Origin: Anodontia alba | Taxonomy: Eukaryota > Mollusca > Bivalvia > Lucinida > Lucinidae | NCBI GenBank assembly: GCA_964016985.1 | Contig: OZ024836.1 | Coordinates: forward strand, 38,126,803-38,190,802 | Length of the DNA: 64,000 nt | Reading direction: 5' to 3' | Shown here: positions 10,910-23,148 of the stretch, piece by piece | Numbering within the stretch: the first letter of the stretch is position 1 | Layout of the letters: the number at the start of each line of letters is the position of its first letter | Notes under the pieces: generated by a model | What the model was told of the DNA's origin: nothing | Seen by the model: only the letters and a program-made list of their open reading frames with translations | Database searches by the model: none | Translations under genes and position numbers: made by a program

Positions 10910-12821
10910 GAGCATTCAGATTTCGAAAGCGCAGATGGGCATTGGGCACTCCACCGGGGCATTCAGATTTCGAATGTTCAGATTAGCGATGAGCATTTCA
11001 CGGCAGCATTCAGATTTCGAAAGCTCAGATGTGCATTATGCATTCCCCCGGAACATTCAGATCTCGAAAGCATAGATGGGCATTGGGCATTCCACCGGAA
11101 CATTAAGATTTAGAATGCTTAGATGGGCATTGCGCATTCCACCAGAACATACAGATTTTGAATGCTCAGATGGGCATTGGATATTCCAACGGATCATTTG
11201 GATTTTGAATGTTCAGATGGGCATTTGGCATTCCACCGGAGCATTCAGATTTCGAATGCACAGATGGGCCTTTAGCATTCCATTGGAGCATTCAGATTTC
11301 GAATGCACAGATGGGCCTTAAGCATTCCTTCGGAGCATTCAGATTTCGAATGCACAGATGGGCATTTAGCGTTCCTTCGGAGCATTCAGATTTCGAATGC
11401 GCAGATGGGCCTTTAGCATTCCTTCGGAGCTTTAAAATTTCGAATGCACAGATGGGCATTTAGCGTTCGTTCGGAGCATTCAGATTTCGAATGCGCAGAT
11501 GGGCCTTTAGCATTCCACCGGAGCATTCAGATTTCGAATGCGCAGATGGGCCTTTAGCATTCCTTCGGAGCATTCAGATTTCGAATGCACAGATGGGCAT
11601 TTAGCGTTCCTTCGGAGCATTCAGATTTCGAATGCACAGATGGGCATTTAGCGTTCCTTCGGAGCATTCAGATTTCGAATGCACAGATGGGCATTTAGCG
11701 TTCCATCGGAGCATTCAGATTTCGAATGCACAGATGTGCATTGGACATTCCACGGGAGCATTCAGATTTCGAATGCACAGATGGGCCTTTTGCATTCCAC
11801 CGGAGCATTCAGATTTCGAATGCACAGATAGGCATTTAGCGATCCATCGGAGCATTCAGATTTCGAATGCGCAGATGGGCATTGGACATTCCACCGGTGC
11901 ATTCAGATTTCAATTGGTCATTCCACGGGAGCATTGGGCGTTGGGTATTCCACGGGAACATTCAGATTTCGAATGCTCAGATGTGCATAATGCTTTCGAC
12001 CGGAAATTTCTCATTTTGAATGCTCAGATGGGCATTGGGTATACACTGGAGCATTCAGATTTTGAATGCACAGGTAGGCATTTGGCATGCTACCAACGGA
12101 GCATTCAGAGTTTTAAATGCTTAGATAGGCATTGGGCGCTCCACCAGCGCTTTCAGATTTTGAATGCACAGATGGGCATTTGTCTTTCCACCCGAGTATT
12201 CAGATTTCGAATGCGCAGATGGGCATTGAACATTCCACCGCAGCATTCAGATTTCGAATGCTCAGATGTGCGTTGGACATTTCTGGTGAGCATTCAGATT
12301 TTGAATGCTCAGATGGGCATTTGGCATTCCTTCAGAGCATTCACATTTTTTAAATGCTTAGATGTGCATTGGGCATTTCTGCAGAGCATTCAGATTTCCA
12401 ATAATCAGATGGGCTTTGGGGATTCCGCGGAAGCATTCAGATTTCGAATGCTCGCATTCAGATTTCGAATGCTCAAATGTGCATTATACATTCCACCGGA
12501 GCATTCAGATATTGAATGCTCAGATGGAATATATTGGGCATGCCAACGGAGCATTCAGATTTTGAATGCTCAGATGGGCATTGAGCATTCCACCGGAGCA
12601 TTTAGATTTTGAATGGTCAGATGTGCGTTGGGCATTCCATGGGAACTTTAAGATTTTGAATGCTCAGCTGGGCAATTGGCATTCATTCGGAGCATTCAGA
12701 TTTCGAATGCTCATATAGGCATTGTGCACTCCACTGGAGCATACAGATTGCGAATGCACAGATGGGCCTAGGGCATTGCACCGGAGCTTTCAGATTTTGT
12801 ATGCTCAGATTAGCCCATGGC
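10910..12821 (+). repeat. 47-bp satellite array, forward block 1
   Basis: Tandem units of 47 bp with a GAGCATTCAGATTTCGAATG start followed by CAGATGGGCATT and GCATTCCACCG. By length there are about 40 units, diverging towards the right. The unit contains GCATTC and GAATGC words in both orientations and can fold on itself. Because 47 is not a multiple of 3, the reading frame rotates each unit; the frame of 326 codons here is a by-product and not a gene. Confidence 0.95.
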
Positions 12822-13116
12822 CTATCTGCACATTCGAAATCTAAATGCCCTGGAGGAAAGTCCGAAGCCTAGCTGAGCATTCGAAGTCTGAATGCTCATG
12901 TGGAATGCCCAAATAGTCATCTGAGCATTCACAATCTGAATGCTCAGGTGGAAGGCGCAATGCCCAGCTGAGCAGTCAAAATCTAAATGCTCCAGTTGAA
13001 TGCTCATCTGTCAATTCGAAACCTGAAACTCCGCTGGAATGTCCCATGTACATTTGAGGATTTGAAATTGAATGTTTCGGATGAATGCCCAATGCCCAAC
13101 AGAGCATTCAAATTCT
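12822..13116 (-). repeat. 47-bp satellite array, short inverted block
   Basis: About six degenerate units in the reverse orientation (TGAGCATTCGAAATCTGAAT). They lie between the first forward block and the duplicated flank that begins at 13117. Confidence 0.85.
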
Positions 13117-14842
13117 GACAGTCATCTGGCAATACAGTTTCCAAAAGTTGCTTGCGACAGAGTTTTCATACTAAGGGAAATAACTAGTAAAGAGTCCAGT
13201 CTAAATGTCGGTGCCGGTTACGTCCCTTGGCCTTATAGACCGCGATGCCGTTTACCTATCTCTTATGCTGCCGCAGGTGGTAAGACAAACTGAGGCTTTT
13301 GCAAACAGCGTAGATCCAGATGAGACGGCTCATAATGAGCATTCAGATTACGAAAGCGCAGATGGGCATTGGGCACTCCACCGGGGCATTCAGATTTCGA
13401 ATGTTCAGATTAGCGATGAGCATTTCACGGCAGCATTCAGATTTCGAAAGCTCAGATGTGCATTATGCATTCCCCCGGAACATTCAGATCTCGAAAGCAT
13501 AGATGGGCATTGGGCATTCCACCGGAACATTAAGATTTAGAATGCTTAGATGGGCATTGCGCATTCCACCAGAACATACAGATTTTGAATGCTCAGATGG
13601 GCATTGGATATTCCAACGGATCATTTGGATTTTGAATGTTCAGATGGGCATTTGGCATTCCACCGGAGCATTCAGATTTCGAATGCGCAGATGGGCCTTT
13701 AGCATTCCATCGGAGCATTCAGATTTCGAATGCACAGATGGGCCTTAAGCATTCCTTCGGAGCATTCAGATTTCGAATGCACAGATGGGCATTTAGCGTT
13801 CCTTCGGAGCATTCAGATTTCGAATGCGCAGATGGGCCTTTAGCATTCCTTCGGAGCTTTAAGATTTCGAATGCACAGATGGGCATTTAGCGTTCGTTCG
13901 GAGCATTCAGATTTCGAATGCGCAGATGGGCCTTTAGCATTCCACCGGAGCATTCAGATTTCGAATGCGCAGATGGGCCTTTAGCATTCCTTCGGAGCAT
14001 TCAGATTTCGAATGCACAGATGGGCATTTAGCGTTCCTTCGGAGCATTCAGATTTCGAATGCACAGATGGGCATTTAGCGTTCCTTCGGAGCATTCAGAT
14101 TTCGAATGCACAGATGGGCATTTAGCGTTCCATCGGAGCATTCAGATTTCGAATGCACAGATGTGCATTGGACATTCCACGGGAGCATTCAGATTTCGAA
14201 TGCACAGATGGGCCTTTTGCATTCCACTGGAGCATTCAGATTTCGAATGCACAGATAGGCATTTAGCGATCCATCGGAGCATTCAGATTTCGAATGCGCA
14301 GATGGGCATTGGACATTCCACCGGTGCATTCAGATTTCAATTGGTCATTCCACGGGAGCATTGGGCGTTGGGTATTCCACGGGAACATTCAGATTTCGAA
14401 TGCTCAGATGTGCATAATGCTTTCGTCCGGAAATTTCTCAGTTTGAATGCTCAGATGGGCATTCGGTATACACTGGAGCATTCAGATTTTGAATGCACAG
14501 GTAGGCATTTGGCATGCGTCCAACGGAGCATTCAGAGTTTGAATGCTTAGATAGGCATTGGGCGCTCCACCAGCGCTTTCAGATTTTGAATGCACAGATG
14601 GGCATTTGTCTTTCCACCTGAGTATTCAGATTTCGAATGCGCAGATGGGCATTGAACATTCCACCGCAGCATTCAGATTTCGAATGCTCAGATGTGCGTT
14701 GGACATTTCTGGTGAGCATTCAGATTTTGAATGCTCAGATGGGCATTTGGCATTCCTTCAGAGCATTCACATTTTTTAAATGCTTAGATGTGCATTGGGC
14801 ATTTCTGCAGAGCATTCAGATTTCCAATAATCAGATGGGCTT
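13117..14842 (+). repeat. Near-identical 1.73-kb duplication of 10690-12416
   Basis: The unique flank and about 32 satellite units repeat the block starting at 10690 at a constant offset of 2427 bp with few substitutions. Identity ends near 14842 inside a unit (ATAATCAGATGGGCTTT), where the orientation flips. Adjacent units within the array differ more than the two blocks do, so this is a recent segmental duplication, not independent array growth. Confidence 0.9.
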
Positions 14843-17129
14843 TCAGATGCCCATCTATGCATTCGAAATCTTAATACTCCGGTTGAATGCCCAATGCCCA
14901 TCTGAGCATTCGAAATCTGAATGCTCCAGTGGAATGCTAAATTGCCATTTGAGCATTCGAATCTAAATGCTCCGATGAAATGCCCATATGATCATTCAAA
15001 TCTGAATGCTCCGGTGGAATGATTAATGCCCATCTGAGTATTCAAAATCTGAATGCTTTGGTAGAATTCCCAATGCCCATCTGTGCATTCCAAATCTAAA
15101 TGCCCCGAGGATATACCCAATGCCCATCTGAGCATTTTAAAGTCTCAGTGCTCCGGTGGAACGCTCAATGCGTTTCCGAGCATTCGAAATCTGAATGCTC
15201 CGGTGAAATGCCCATTGCCATCATTGCATTTGAAATCTGAATGCTCTGGTGGAATGCCCCATGCACATCTGAGCATTTGAAATCTGAATGCTACGGTGGA
15301 ATTACCAGTGGCCATCTGTGCATTCGAAATCTGAATGTTCCGGTGGAATGCCCAATGCCCATATGAGCATTCAGTATCTGAATGCTCTGGTGGAATGCCC
15401 AATGCCCATTAAGTATTAAAAATGCTCCGTTAGAATACCTCATGCCCATCTGAGCGTTCAAAATCTTAAGTCTCCGGTGGAATAGGCAATGTACATTTCA
15501 GCATTTGAAATATGAATGCTCCGGTTTAAATGTCCAATGCCAATCTGTGCTTTCGAAATCTGAATGCTCCGGTGGAACGCCAAATTCTCATCTGAAAATT
15601 CGCAATCTGAATGGTCCAGAGGAATGCCCAATGCCCATCTAAGCATCCGAAATATCAATGCTCCAGTGGACTTCCTAATGCGCATCTGTGCATTCGACAT
15701 CTGAATGCTCCGGTGGAATGCCCAATGCCTGTCTGTGCGGTCGAAATCGGAATTCTCCGGTGTAATACCCAATAGCCATTTGAGCATTCAAGAGCTGTAT
15801 GCTCCGGTGGAATGCCCAGTGCCCATCTATGCATTCGAAATACGAATACATCAATGGAATGCCCAACGCCCATCTGAGCATTCGAAATCTGAGTGTTCTG
15901 GTGGAATGCCCAAGGCCCATCTGAGCGTTCAAAATCTAAATGCTCCGGTGGAATGCCTTATGCCCTTCGGTGCATTTGAAAGCTAAGTGCTCCGGTGGCA
16001 TGCACAATGACCATCTGAGCATTCGGAATGTGAATGCACCGGTGGAACGGCCAGTGGCCATCTGTGCATTCGAAATCTGAATGTTACGGCAGAATGCCCA
16101 ATGCCCATATGAGCATTTAATAACTGAATGCTTCGGTGGAATTCCTTATGCCCACCTGAGCGTTCAAATTGCCCAATTCCCATATGTGCGTTCGAAATCT
16201 GAATGCTCCGGTGGAACGCCAAATTCCCATCTGAACATTCGAAATCTGAATGCTCCGGTGGAATGCCCAAGGCCCATCTAAGCATTCGAAATATCAATGC
16301 TCCGGTAGACTGCCCAATGCCCATCTGTGCATTTGACATCTGAATGCACCGGTGGAATGCTCAACGCCAATCTGTGCAGTCGAAATCGGAATGCTCCGAC
16401 GGAATACCCAATAGTCATTTGAGCATTCAAGATCTGAATGCTCCGGTGGAATGCCCAATGCCTATCTATGCATTCGAAATCTGAATGCATCGACGGAATG
16501 CCCAACGCCCTTCTGAGCATTCGAAATCTGAATGTTCCGGTGGAATGCTTAAGGCCCATCTGAGAGTTCAAAATCTGAATGCTCTTGTGAAATGCCTAAT
16601 GCTCTTCTGTGCATTTGAAATCTAAGTGCTCCGGTGGCATGGTCATTGCCCATCTGAGCATTCGAAATGTGAATGCACCGGTGGAATGCCCTATGCCCAT
16701 CCGAGCATTCGAAATCTGAATGCTTCGGTGGATTTTTTGCATTTGAAATCTGAATGCTCCGGAGGAATTCCTTTTGCCTATCTGAGCATTCAAAATCTGA
16801 ATGCTCGTGGAATGCCCAATGCCAATTTGAGCATTCTAAATCTGAATGATCTCATGGAATGCCTAATGCCCATCTGAGCATTCAAAATCTGAATGCTGCC
16901 ATGGAATGTCGAATGCCCATCTGAGCATTCGAAATCTTAATGCTCCGGTGGAATGCCCAATGTCATCTGTGCATTCGAAATGTGAATGCTCTAATGGAAT
17001 GCCCAATGCTCATCTGAGCATTCAAAATCTATATGCTCCGGTGGAATGCCCGTTGTCCATCTGAGCATTAGACATAACAAGATCCCTGTTATGTCTAATG
17101 CTCAAATGAATGCCCAATGCCCATTGTTC
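14843..17129 (-). repeat. 47-bp satellite array, long inverted block
   Basis: About 48 units in the reverse orientation (CTGAATGCTCCGGTGGAATG, CCCAATGCCCATCTGAGCAT). The block ends with a small hairpin, ATTAGACATAACA / TGTTATGTCTAAT, near 17067-17100. With the forward blocks it makes the locus a large imperfect inverted repeat. No coding sequence is supported. Confidence 0.93.
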
Positions 17130-17156
17130 CGCCTTCACACAACTCCCAACAGAATG

Positions 17157-17331
17157 TGCACCAATCGAAGACTAAGTTCAGCATCCGCCTATTCTGATCA
17201 GAGTCTTTATTGTGCGCTCAACGAGTAGCTAAGGATACAAGGATCCAAGGATTCTTCATGCGGACAGCAATGACTGTGATCAGACTAGGCGGATGCTCAG
17301 ATTGATCTGAGTCTTCGCTAGGCGCACATGT
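17157..17331. repeat. Foldback of the GCGCACAT type (family J)
   Basis: Inverted words related to GATCAGAGTCTT and GCGCACATG, with two arms separated by about 90 bp. Related copies include 20757-21008, 43693-43783, 46033-46110 and 59598-59764. Confidence 0.5.
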
Positions 17332-17367
17332 CATTTTGTTGGTTTTGTCATGCGCTGCCTCATTTTG

Positions 17368-17681
17368 CTTTGAGGGGGTTGATACACTTTCACTGGCGGC
17401 AACTCTGTCAAAGTTGTTTTTGTCATCCTTCTGAACAGGGGTCTAAAAGAAAAGGATATGATCCCCCTCGGGAGCAAATATTTTCCTGTTAGGGAAGACC
17501 TCTTTTCAGAAAGGGCTTGTTGTTCAGAAAAGCAAACGGGCGGTCACGAAAATTGTATCCCTTGTAAAAAGGGTGGAAACTGTACCAGTTGTAGTCATTC
17601 CCCTGACTGCTTCACTGTGTTTTCTTTATCAGACAACAAGTTAGAAGCTATGTAATGGTCTAGCCATTCCCCTTAAATCTG
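17368..17681. mobile_element. MITE family K copy
   Basis: Begins in GGGGTTGATACACTTTC and ends CATTCCCCTTAAATC. It contains GGGAGCAAATATTTTCCT and CTCTTTTCAGAAAGGG, both typical of the family. The ends read as degenerate inverted repeats. Confidence 0.5.
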
Positions 17682-17940
17682 AATGTTGCTAAGAATACGC
17701 CATGTATCTCTATAAAGAGCGATATTAGCCATCTAAGAAAGAACTATTACATTGGAAATTTATTAAACTTTAGTATACCCTTATCCCATATCTCTATGTA
17801 AACATGAACAAAATTTGCGCCGGTACGTAACGTTTACGTCTAAATATTTTGTCTTGTAATCACTTGACATGGCTTGACATATAAGTTAGATGTTGAATTT
17901 GTGAGATACACACTTCATTTGTGATTTTTGTTGATATTTT

Positions 17941-18237
17941 ATGATGACGTGTAGAGATGGCAAATTCCGCCGCCATGCTTGGGCAGCTGGCAGATTATCC
18001 TTAATATCACTTCTATCTGTATTGACCTTTGTAGATTCAGAAAAAGTCGAGAACATACCTTCAGTTCAGGCAAAGCTTGGAACTATTATTGTAACAGTTA
18101 AAAGTACCAGCTTCTTCGGGCAGCAAACGAAAGTTGAGCGGTATTTAGGAATACCGTTTGCAGAACTTCCTGTTGCTGATCTACGATTCCGGAAGTCGGT
18201 TCCAAAGCGACCATTTACCGCGCTTTTTTCAGTTTGA
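17941..18237 (+). pseudogene. Carboxylesterase/cholinesterase-like N-terminal fragment
   Basis: The 98-codon frame starts with a basic stretch, then a hydrophobic segment at about residues 18-31 (SLISLLSVLTFV) that could be a signal peptide. The start of a type-B carboxylesterase domain follows at about residues 43-92. The recognisable pattern is a G-x-I-x-V strand, then YLGIPFAELPVADLRFR, matching the family consensus F-x-GIPYA-x-PP-x-x-x-LRF. The frame stops three codons past the point where the family continues into the first cysteine region. I see no good splice donor there and no later esterase exon, such as the nucleophile-elbow GxSxG block, on this strand. It is either the first exon of a gene with distant exons or a decayed fragment; I favour the latter. 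The homology is clear; functionality is not. Confidence 0.5.
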
Positions 18238-18932
18238 CCTTCTGCCTAGCTCAAGGCCAGGTCATACTTTGTCATTTAAACCCATGTTCATGTCTGCACT
18301 GTTTGCTGAAATTACAATCATAAGTCCCCATTCAGGACAATTTTCTCAGCCTACACTCAGAGACAATCGACCCACCAGTGCTGCCAGTGCTTTGATTTGA
18401 AAATCAGCATTGAAATTGAAAGTGAGGAGGTAAAAATACTCCATAAATAATTGGATTTCAGCATTGATATATTTACACACACAAAAAAGATCAATGTCAG
18501 AGTAGCCTATTTTGCTCTTTGATGTTTTATTATGGAAGCAGAGAATTTCTCATTATAGAGCCATTTTGCATTAGATAGACAAGGTATAGCCCTTAAAATG
18601 TCAGTGACAAATGCAGCAGATGACATTCTGATTATTTTTGAAATTTTCAGATAAAAGAAGGCTTGGTATTTCAGACAATTCACATGAAGTGCCAAACCTT
18701 ATTTTTATCTGAAAAAAAAAAAAAGAGAATGGTTTGGTACTTTTATAGTTAAGCACTGAAGATGTGTATTTCGGCATTAAGCTTTAAAGCAGGGGTAAAA
18801 TACTCATTGTACCAAAGTCTTATCTGGAGCACTGGCGAACAGTCTCTTGGCACGGTCAATAGAAACAGCCATTAACCTATCCAATCAATGTGCATTTTTA
18901 AATCCACTGATCATCCCACGATTTTAATTGAT

Positions 18933-19545
18933 TGCGTTGGGGTTTAACGACACGACACGTCAAACCTTGTGAGTCATTTTGTGTCGTCTCCCAGGGAAAG
19001 GGAGAAGAGAGATAGAAGAGACAGCAGAGGAGATGAAAGAGAGGACCACGTGAGAAATATCGAGGAAAGTGAAGAAACAAGAAATAATAAATAAAAAAAA
19101 ATCCCCCTCTACCCCCACCTGCTGCAAGGGTAGCAGGCCTTGCCCAACTGTAAACCAATATCAGTTGGGCGACCCGGTGACGCAAGATACACGACACCTT
19201 TGCCTCACCCAACCACCCACAATCATCCCATGACTATATCTGTCAAAGGAACATGGGGTGGTTGGGTGAGGAGCAGGTGTCCTGTAGTTTTGTCACCGGG
19301 ACGCCCAACTGATATTGGCTTAGAGTTGGGCAAGGCCTGTTGTCCTTGCAGCAGGTAAGGGTAAAGGGGAAATGTTGTTATGTCTTCCGTTCCTTCATTT
19401 TCTTTTATTTTTCGCTTTCTTCGCTATCCCTCTCTTTCATCTCCTCTACTATCTCTTCTATCTCTTTTCTCCCTTTCTCTGGGAGACGACACAAAATGAC
19501 CCACAAGGGTTGACGTGTCGTTACACCCCAACGCAATGAAAGTCT
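18933..19545. repeat. Long foldback (inverted repeat of about 290-bp arms)
   Basis: The left end TTGCGTTGGGGTTTAACGAC pairs with the right end GTTACACCCCAACGCAA. Inward, TGTGTCGTCTCCCAG pairs with CTGGGAGACGACACA. Further in, GGCCTTGCCCAACT pairs with AGTTGGGCAAGGCC, and CACCCAACCACCC with GGGTGGTTGGGTG. The loop is near 19215-19250. No protein is supported. Confidence 0.85.
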
Positions 19546-19706
19546 AAGGAACATAGGGTCAATTTATTGAAGTTGATTTCAGATAACGGATTTAATGGGA
19601 AACTGGCAAACAATTCTCTATGAATTATTAAAATGTCACAAAACCACAGAAAACCATAGAATCATCATTTAATTAAAATATTTCCCCAGACGCTTACCAA
19701 TATCAT

Positions 19707-19870
19707 TAAAGGGACTAGATATACATGACAGATAGACCGCCTTTTTTTACAAGGAAAAATAAATTATGTGACTTCTTGTTTGCTTTCCTGCACACCAGTA
19801 GTAAGGGTCTACTCTAAAAGGAAAGAATTTGCTCCCAGGGGAGCAAATTCTTTCCTTTTAGAGTAGATCC
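19707..19870. mobile_element. MITE family K, partial copy with strong hairpin
   Basis: Begins TAAAGGGACTAGATATACAT. It contains a perfect inverted repeat, CTACTCTAAAAGGAAAGAAT / ATTCTTTCCTTTTAGAGTAG, around GGGGAGC at 19807-19867. The right flank beyond the hairpin has been lost. Confidence 0.65.
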
Positions 19871-20274
19871 TCTGCGACAGAGCTCTTTCGAATCTGCGGT
19901 GTTTTTAGTCATCGCGATAACTTCATGAGCGTTTCGTTTCTCCCACGTGCCGTTTACAACACTTCGTGCAAGAAATGAAAAAGACAACATTTGACGTAGT
20001 GCAGTTGAGCCAAACCACAGATTGGCTACAGCTCCAGATGATGATTTAACCCTGTGTGTAGAATCCGATAAATTATTTTAATGCTGTGCAATATATCTAA
20101 CATTGACAAACCTGTGCTATCGCACTCGTTTGTTTATCGGATTACAACTCACTCGGGGAAATAATTCCTGTATTTCAAACGCAAGACGCATTAATCTCTA
20201 TTTAATCCTCTTTGAATTAAAAAAATATATATATCGTAGAAGACACGACACACATACTGACACGAAACCAAGAT

Positions 20275-20571
20275 TGGTTGGTTTGGAGTTTAACGGCCCA
20301 GTCAACACTGTTAAGGTAATGTCGAGCCGATCAGTTTACTTACACGCTTTTCCTCGACAGGCTTAGTCCTCTGTGCGGTTTACTAATACTTGTGCACAGT
20401 CTTGCGCCAGAAACTGAGAACTGCCCTTTTTGAATCGGCCGAAGGGTGAGAATGACCGTAGAAAATATTTCATGATCAATCTCCAAGAAAGATGTTGCCG
20501 GACCCGGCGGGATTTGAAACAGCGACCTCCTGATCGTTGGACGAGCATCCGACTGAACCACTGAACCCGGC
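20275..20571 (-). mobile_element. tRNA-derived SINE family 1, copy a
   Basis: On the minus strand the head carries an A-box-like TGGTTCAGTCGG and, downstream, a degraded B-box near GTTTCAAATCCC. The body follows with AGATTGATCATGAAATATT and GAAACTGA-type words, then a tail near GTTGACTGGGCCGTTAA. The same body occurs at 28110-28288, 43364-43673, 57141-57440 and 63112-63373. Length is about 300 bp. Confidence 0.75.
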
Positions 20572-20756
20572 ATACACGAAACTGAAAGTGATATATGACG
20601 TAGTTTCTTTGACATCAGATCTCTTTGACGTGAGAAAAACGTCAGCATTTCTTAAAACGAGCACCATTTTAGGCATTTGCTGTGTCAGCTACAGTGTAAA
20701 AAGCAAAACACAAAAATCTGATAAGAAATAAATGATTGAGCCGAAAACATATCTTT

Positions 20757-21008
20757 GGACATGTGCGCTCAGCGAAGATTTAGATCAGACTGGGCATTAG
20801 CGCAGTCTGATCTGAATCTTCAATGGGCGCATTTTGGATAGCCGAGGATGCAAAGTTTCCACGTGCGGACAACGAAGACTCTGATCGGGCTCCGCTGTCC
20901 GCATTTGAAGACGCTTTGGAGCTTTGGCTACCCACAGACTGCCATGCGAAGACTCTGATCAGATTGCGAAGACTCACATGCTGATCTGCGTCTTCGCTGG
21001 TCGCACAT
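20757..21008. repeat. Family J foldback, long copy
   Basis: Left end ACATGTGCGCTCAGCGAAGA and right end TCTTCGCTGGTCGCACATG are inverted. Internal GATCAGA/TCTGATC arms repeat several times, suggesting an internally duplicated hairpin. It is non-coding. Confidence 0.6.
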
Positions 21009-21120
21009 GCAATCTTTTTTTTTTTTTTTTATACATTATTCCATATGAACCAACTCAATCAAATCGAGTCTGAAGTTTTCTGTTCTTTATTATTATTTTT
21101 ATTATTTTTATTATTATCCT

Positions 21121-21524
21121 TATTATTATGAAAGGAGCGGAGGCATATTATTTTTGCCTTGGTTGTCTGTCCGTCTCTGTCTGTCTGTCTGTCTGTCTGT
21201 CACAAAATCGTGTCCGCTGTATCACCTGATAACCGTTCAAGAGATTTTCATGAAACTTCATAGAAATACAAAGCGTTATCAGACGACCTACAGACTAGAA
21301 GAACCATAACTTTTGTCAATACATTTTTGATTTGTTCTACTTTGAAGTTTGACAATGGTCATTTCAGGTCCGCTCTATAACTTGAAAACCGTTCAAGATA
21401 TTTTCATGAAACTTCATAGAAATATAAAGCATCATCAGACCACGTGCAGACTACAAGAACCATAACTCTTCTTAATATATTTTTGGAGTTATTCCCTTAG
21501 ACATTTGACAATAGTAGTTGTATC
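21121..21524 (-). repeat. Tandem repeat with GACAGACAG tract (family R)
   Basis: A CTGTCTGTCTGT tract (21178-21200) is followed by two related units of about 130-150 bp, each with ACCGTTCAAGA and TTTCATGAAACTTCATAGAA. Reverse-oriented relatives lie at about 57890-58720 and 59190-59400, where GAGCGGACAC and GACAGACAGAC recur. This is a dispersed element with an internal variable tandem tract. Confidence 0.6.

Positions 21525-21563
<39 letters not shown>
21525..21563. repeat. (AAT)n microsatellite
   Basis: About 13 trinucleotide units, directly abutting a truncated family D fragment. Confidence 0.9.
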
Positions 21564-21564
<1 letters not shown>

Positions 21565-21702
21565 TTCTATGAGGAAATAAGAACAAAACAAGACCTTTCT
21601 GACATATCAATCTGCTCATTAAGTATTCTATACAACCTCAAATTCATTTTAATGGCAACGTCTTTGGGAACAAATACTGTCTTTGTAACGAGAATCACAG
21701 GG
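21563..21702 (-). mobile_element. MITE family D, half copy
   Basis: Matches the reversed left half of the copy at 44120-44463 (GAGGAAATAAGAACAAAACA, TTTGGGAACAAATACTGTC). The palindromic core and the other half are missing. Confidence 0.65.
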
Positions 21703-22020
21703 TTCCCGAAACACCAGAAGCAGAATAAATGAAGCACAAGAATGAAAAGATACAAAAGCATACAACCCACACACAAAGAAGAACTGGAACAGAGCAGCCA
21801 CCTCGGAATGACCAGCAGAAAAGCTACCCAGGGGGCGGATTCAGAGGGCATTCATGGAGTTGTGAAACACCCTTTGACTCAAAATGTCATCTTCATGGGA
21901 AATGTCGGATAAATTTGATAATTTTGGGACACTTTTTCTTATATTTCTCTTCAACAAGTCCATTTTACTACCTGTAAATGACTGTAAAATTGCTGGGGGA
22001 GTAGCAACAGTGTTGACCCT

Positions 22021-22560
22021 AGACTCTAATGGGTTCTTTCAACATACTATTATATTACAGAAGATCGAGAAAACTTCCCTAAATTACATAGTGGGTAGCC
22101 ATAACGCCACCTAAATGACCAAATCGCCTGTAACGCCGCCTGCGGCATCAAATAACAGCACCTGAGTGGATTGTTTGTTTACACAAATACACAGGGCCTT
22201 GGTTAGAGAGGAAAAAACAACAAAAGTGAAAAGGTAAGGCTGACAGTAAGAAACGCGCGGAATTCTGAACGAACTGCAACGTTCGTGTGTGGTGATGTCT
22301 TTGCAGGAGATGATGCACAATTTGCTGGTACTCAAATGCAAAACGATCGATCGCACATAAAATGCAAAATAAATAACCTCTGCGGTCATGTAGCAAGGTG
22401 CATGTCATAAAAATAGGCATAAGATGATTACCAATGTCATTTTTAATTTTTTATCCTATAATAGTTTGCGCTGTGATTAACCTTCAATAGATCGAGCTAC
22501 CCATGTCTGGAACAAATTTCCATGGTCCCAAAGATGTTGGAGCCACTGCAGTTTGACTAT
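22021..22560 (+). mobile_element. MITE family B, interrupted right half
   Basis: Sequence like the post-core part of family B (ACTCTAATGGGTTC to TTCCCTAAATTACAT) ends near 22091. The right end resumes at about 22490 (TCGAGCTACCCATGTC to GCAGTTTGACTATA). About 390 bp of unrelated sequence separates them. Confidence 0.5.
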
Positions 22561-22587
22561 ACAGGCGTAGCTAAGTACCTGTGGAAT

Positions 22588-23115
22588 TAGTGGTGGGACA
22601 TCGGTTGGAAATCATAATCGATCATCGGTTGGCATCGGTTGCTGCTGCCGATGCGATTTTCCGATTATAATCGGTTCCTGAATAATTCCCTTTGGCGTGC
22701 ATGTTTCACTGTTAATCCTTGTTCATGGTCATATGTTTACAAGTTCATTCAACTGTACTGCACAACAACTGAACTCTATATTTACAAAGCGTTTGTTAGT
22801 ACTATTTTTCAGCGATTTGGTGGCCTAAAAGATTTTTTTTCTTCTTTGGCTAGACCCCCCACCCCCTTCATGATCACCCCCAATATACAGTCCTGATAAC
22901 AGAGCGCACATCAAAGGCTTATCTTATCTAAGTGATTATGGAGTCTTTATAAGGCTGTTAAGTCTCCTTAGGTGGGGCCATATAAGGGTTAATTCTTAAA
23001 ATTGAGCAGTATTCAATATGTTACTATCAAATAAATTAATTTGCAAATTTTGCATTTAACTTGATTTTATTTGTTGATTTGTATTGTATCATTTTATTTT
23101 TTTATTTATTATTAT

Positions 23116-23148
<33 letters not shown>

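Noticed and set aside
11632..12612. Plus-strand open frame of 326 codons
   Set aside because: It consists only of rotating translations of the 47-bp satellite unit; similar frames occur in both blocks and on both strands.
10910..17129. Regular repeats resembling a CRISPR array
   Set aside because: The unit is continuous with no unique spacers, unit divergence is graded, and the context is eukaryotic.
18158..18400. Second plus-strand frame overlapping the esterase fragment
   Set aside because: Different frame from the esterase-like sequence and lacks any family motif; most likely a shadow.
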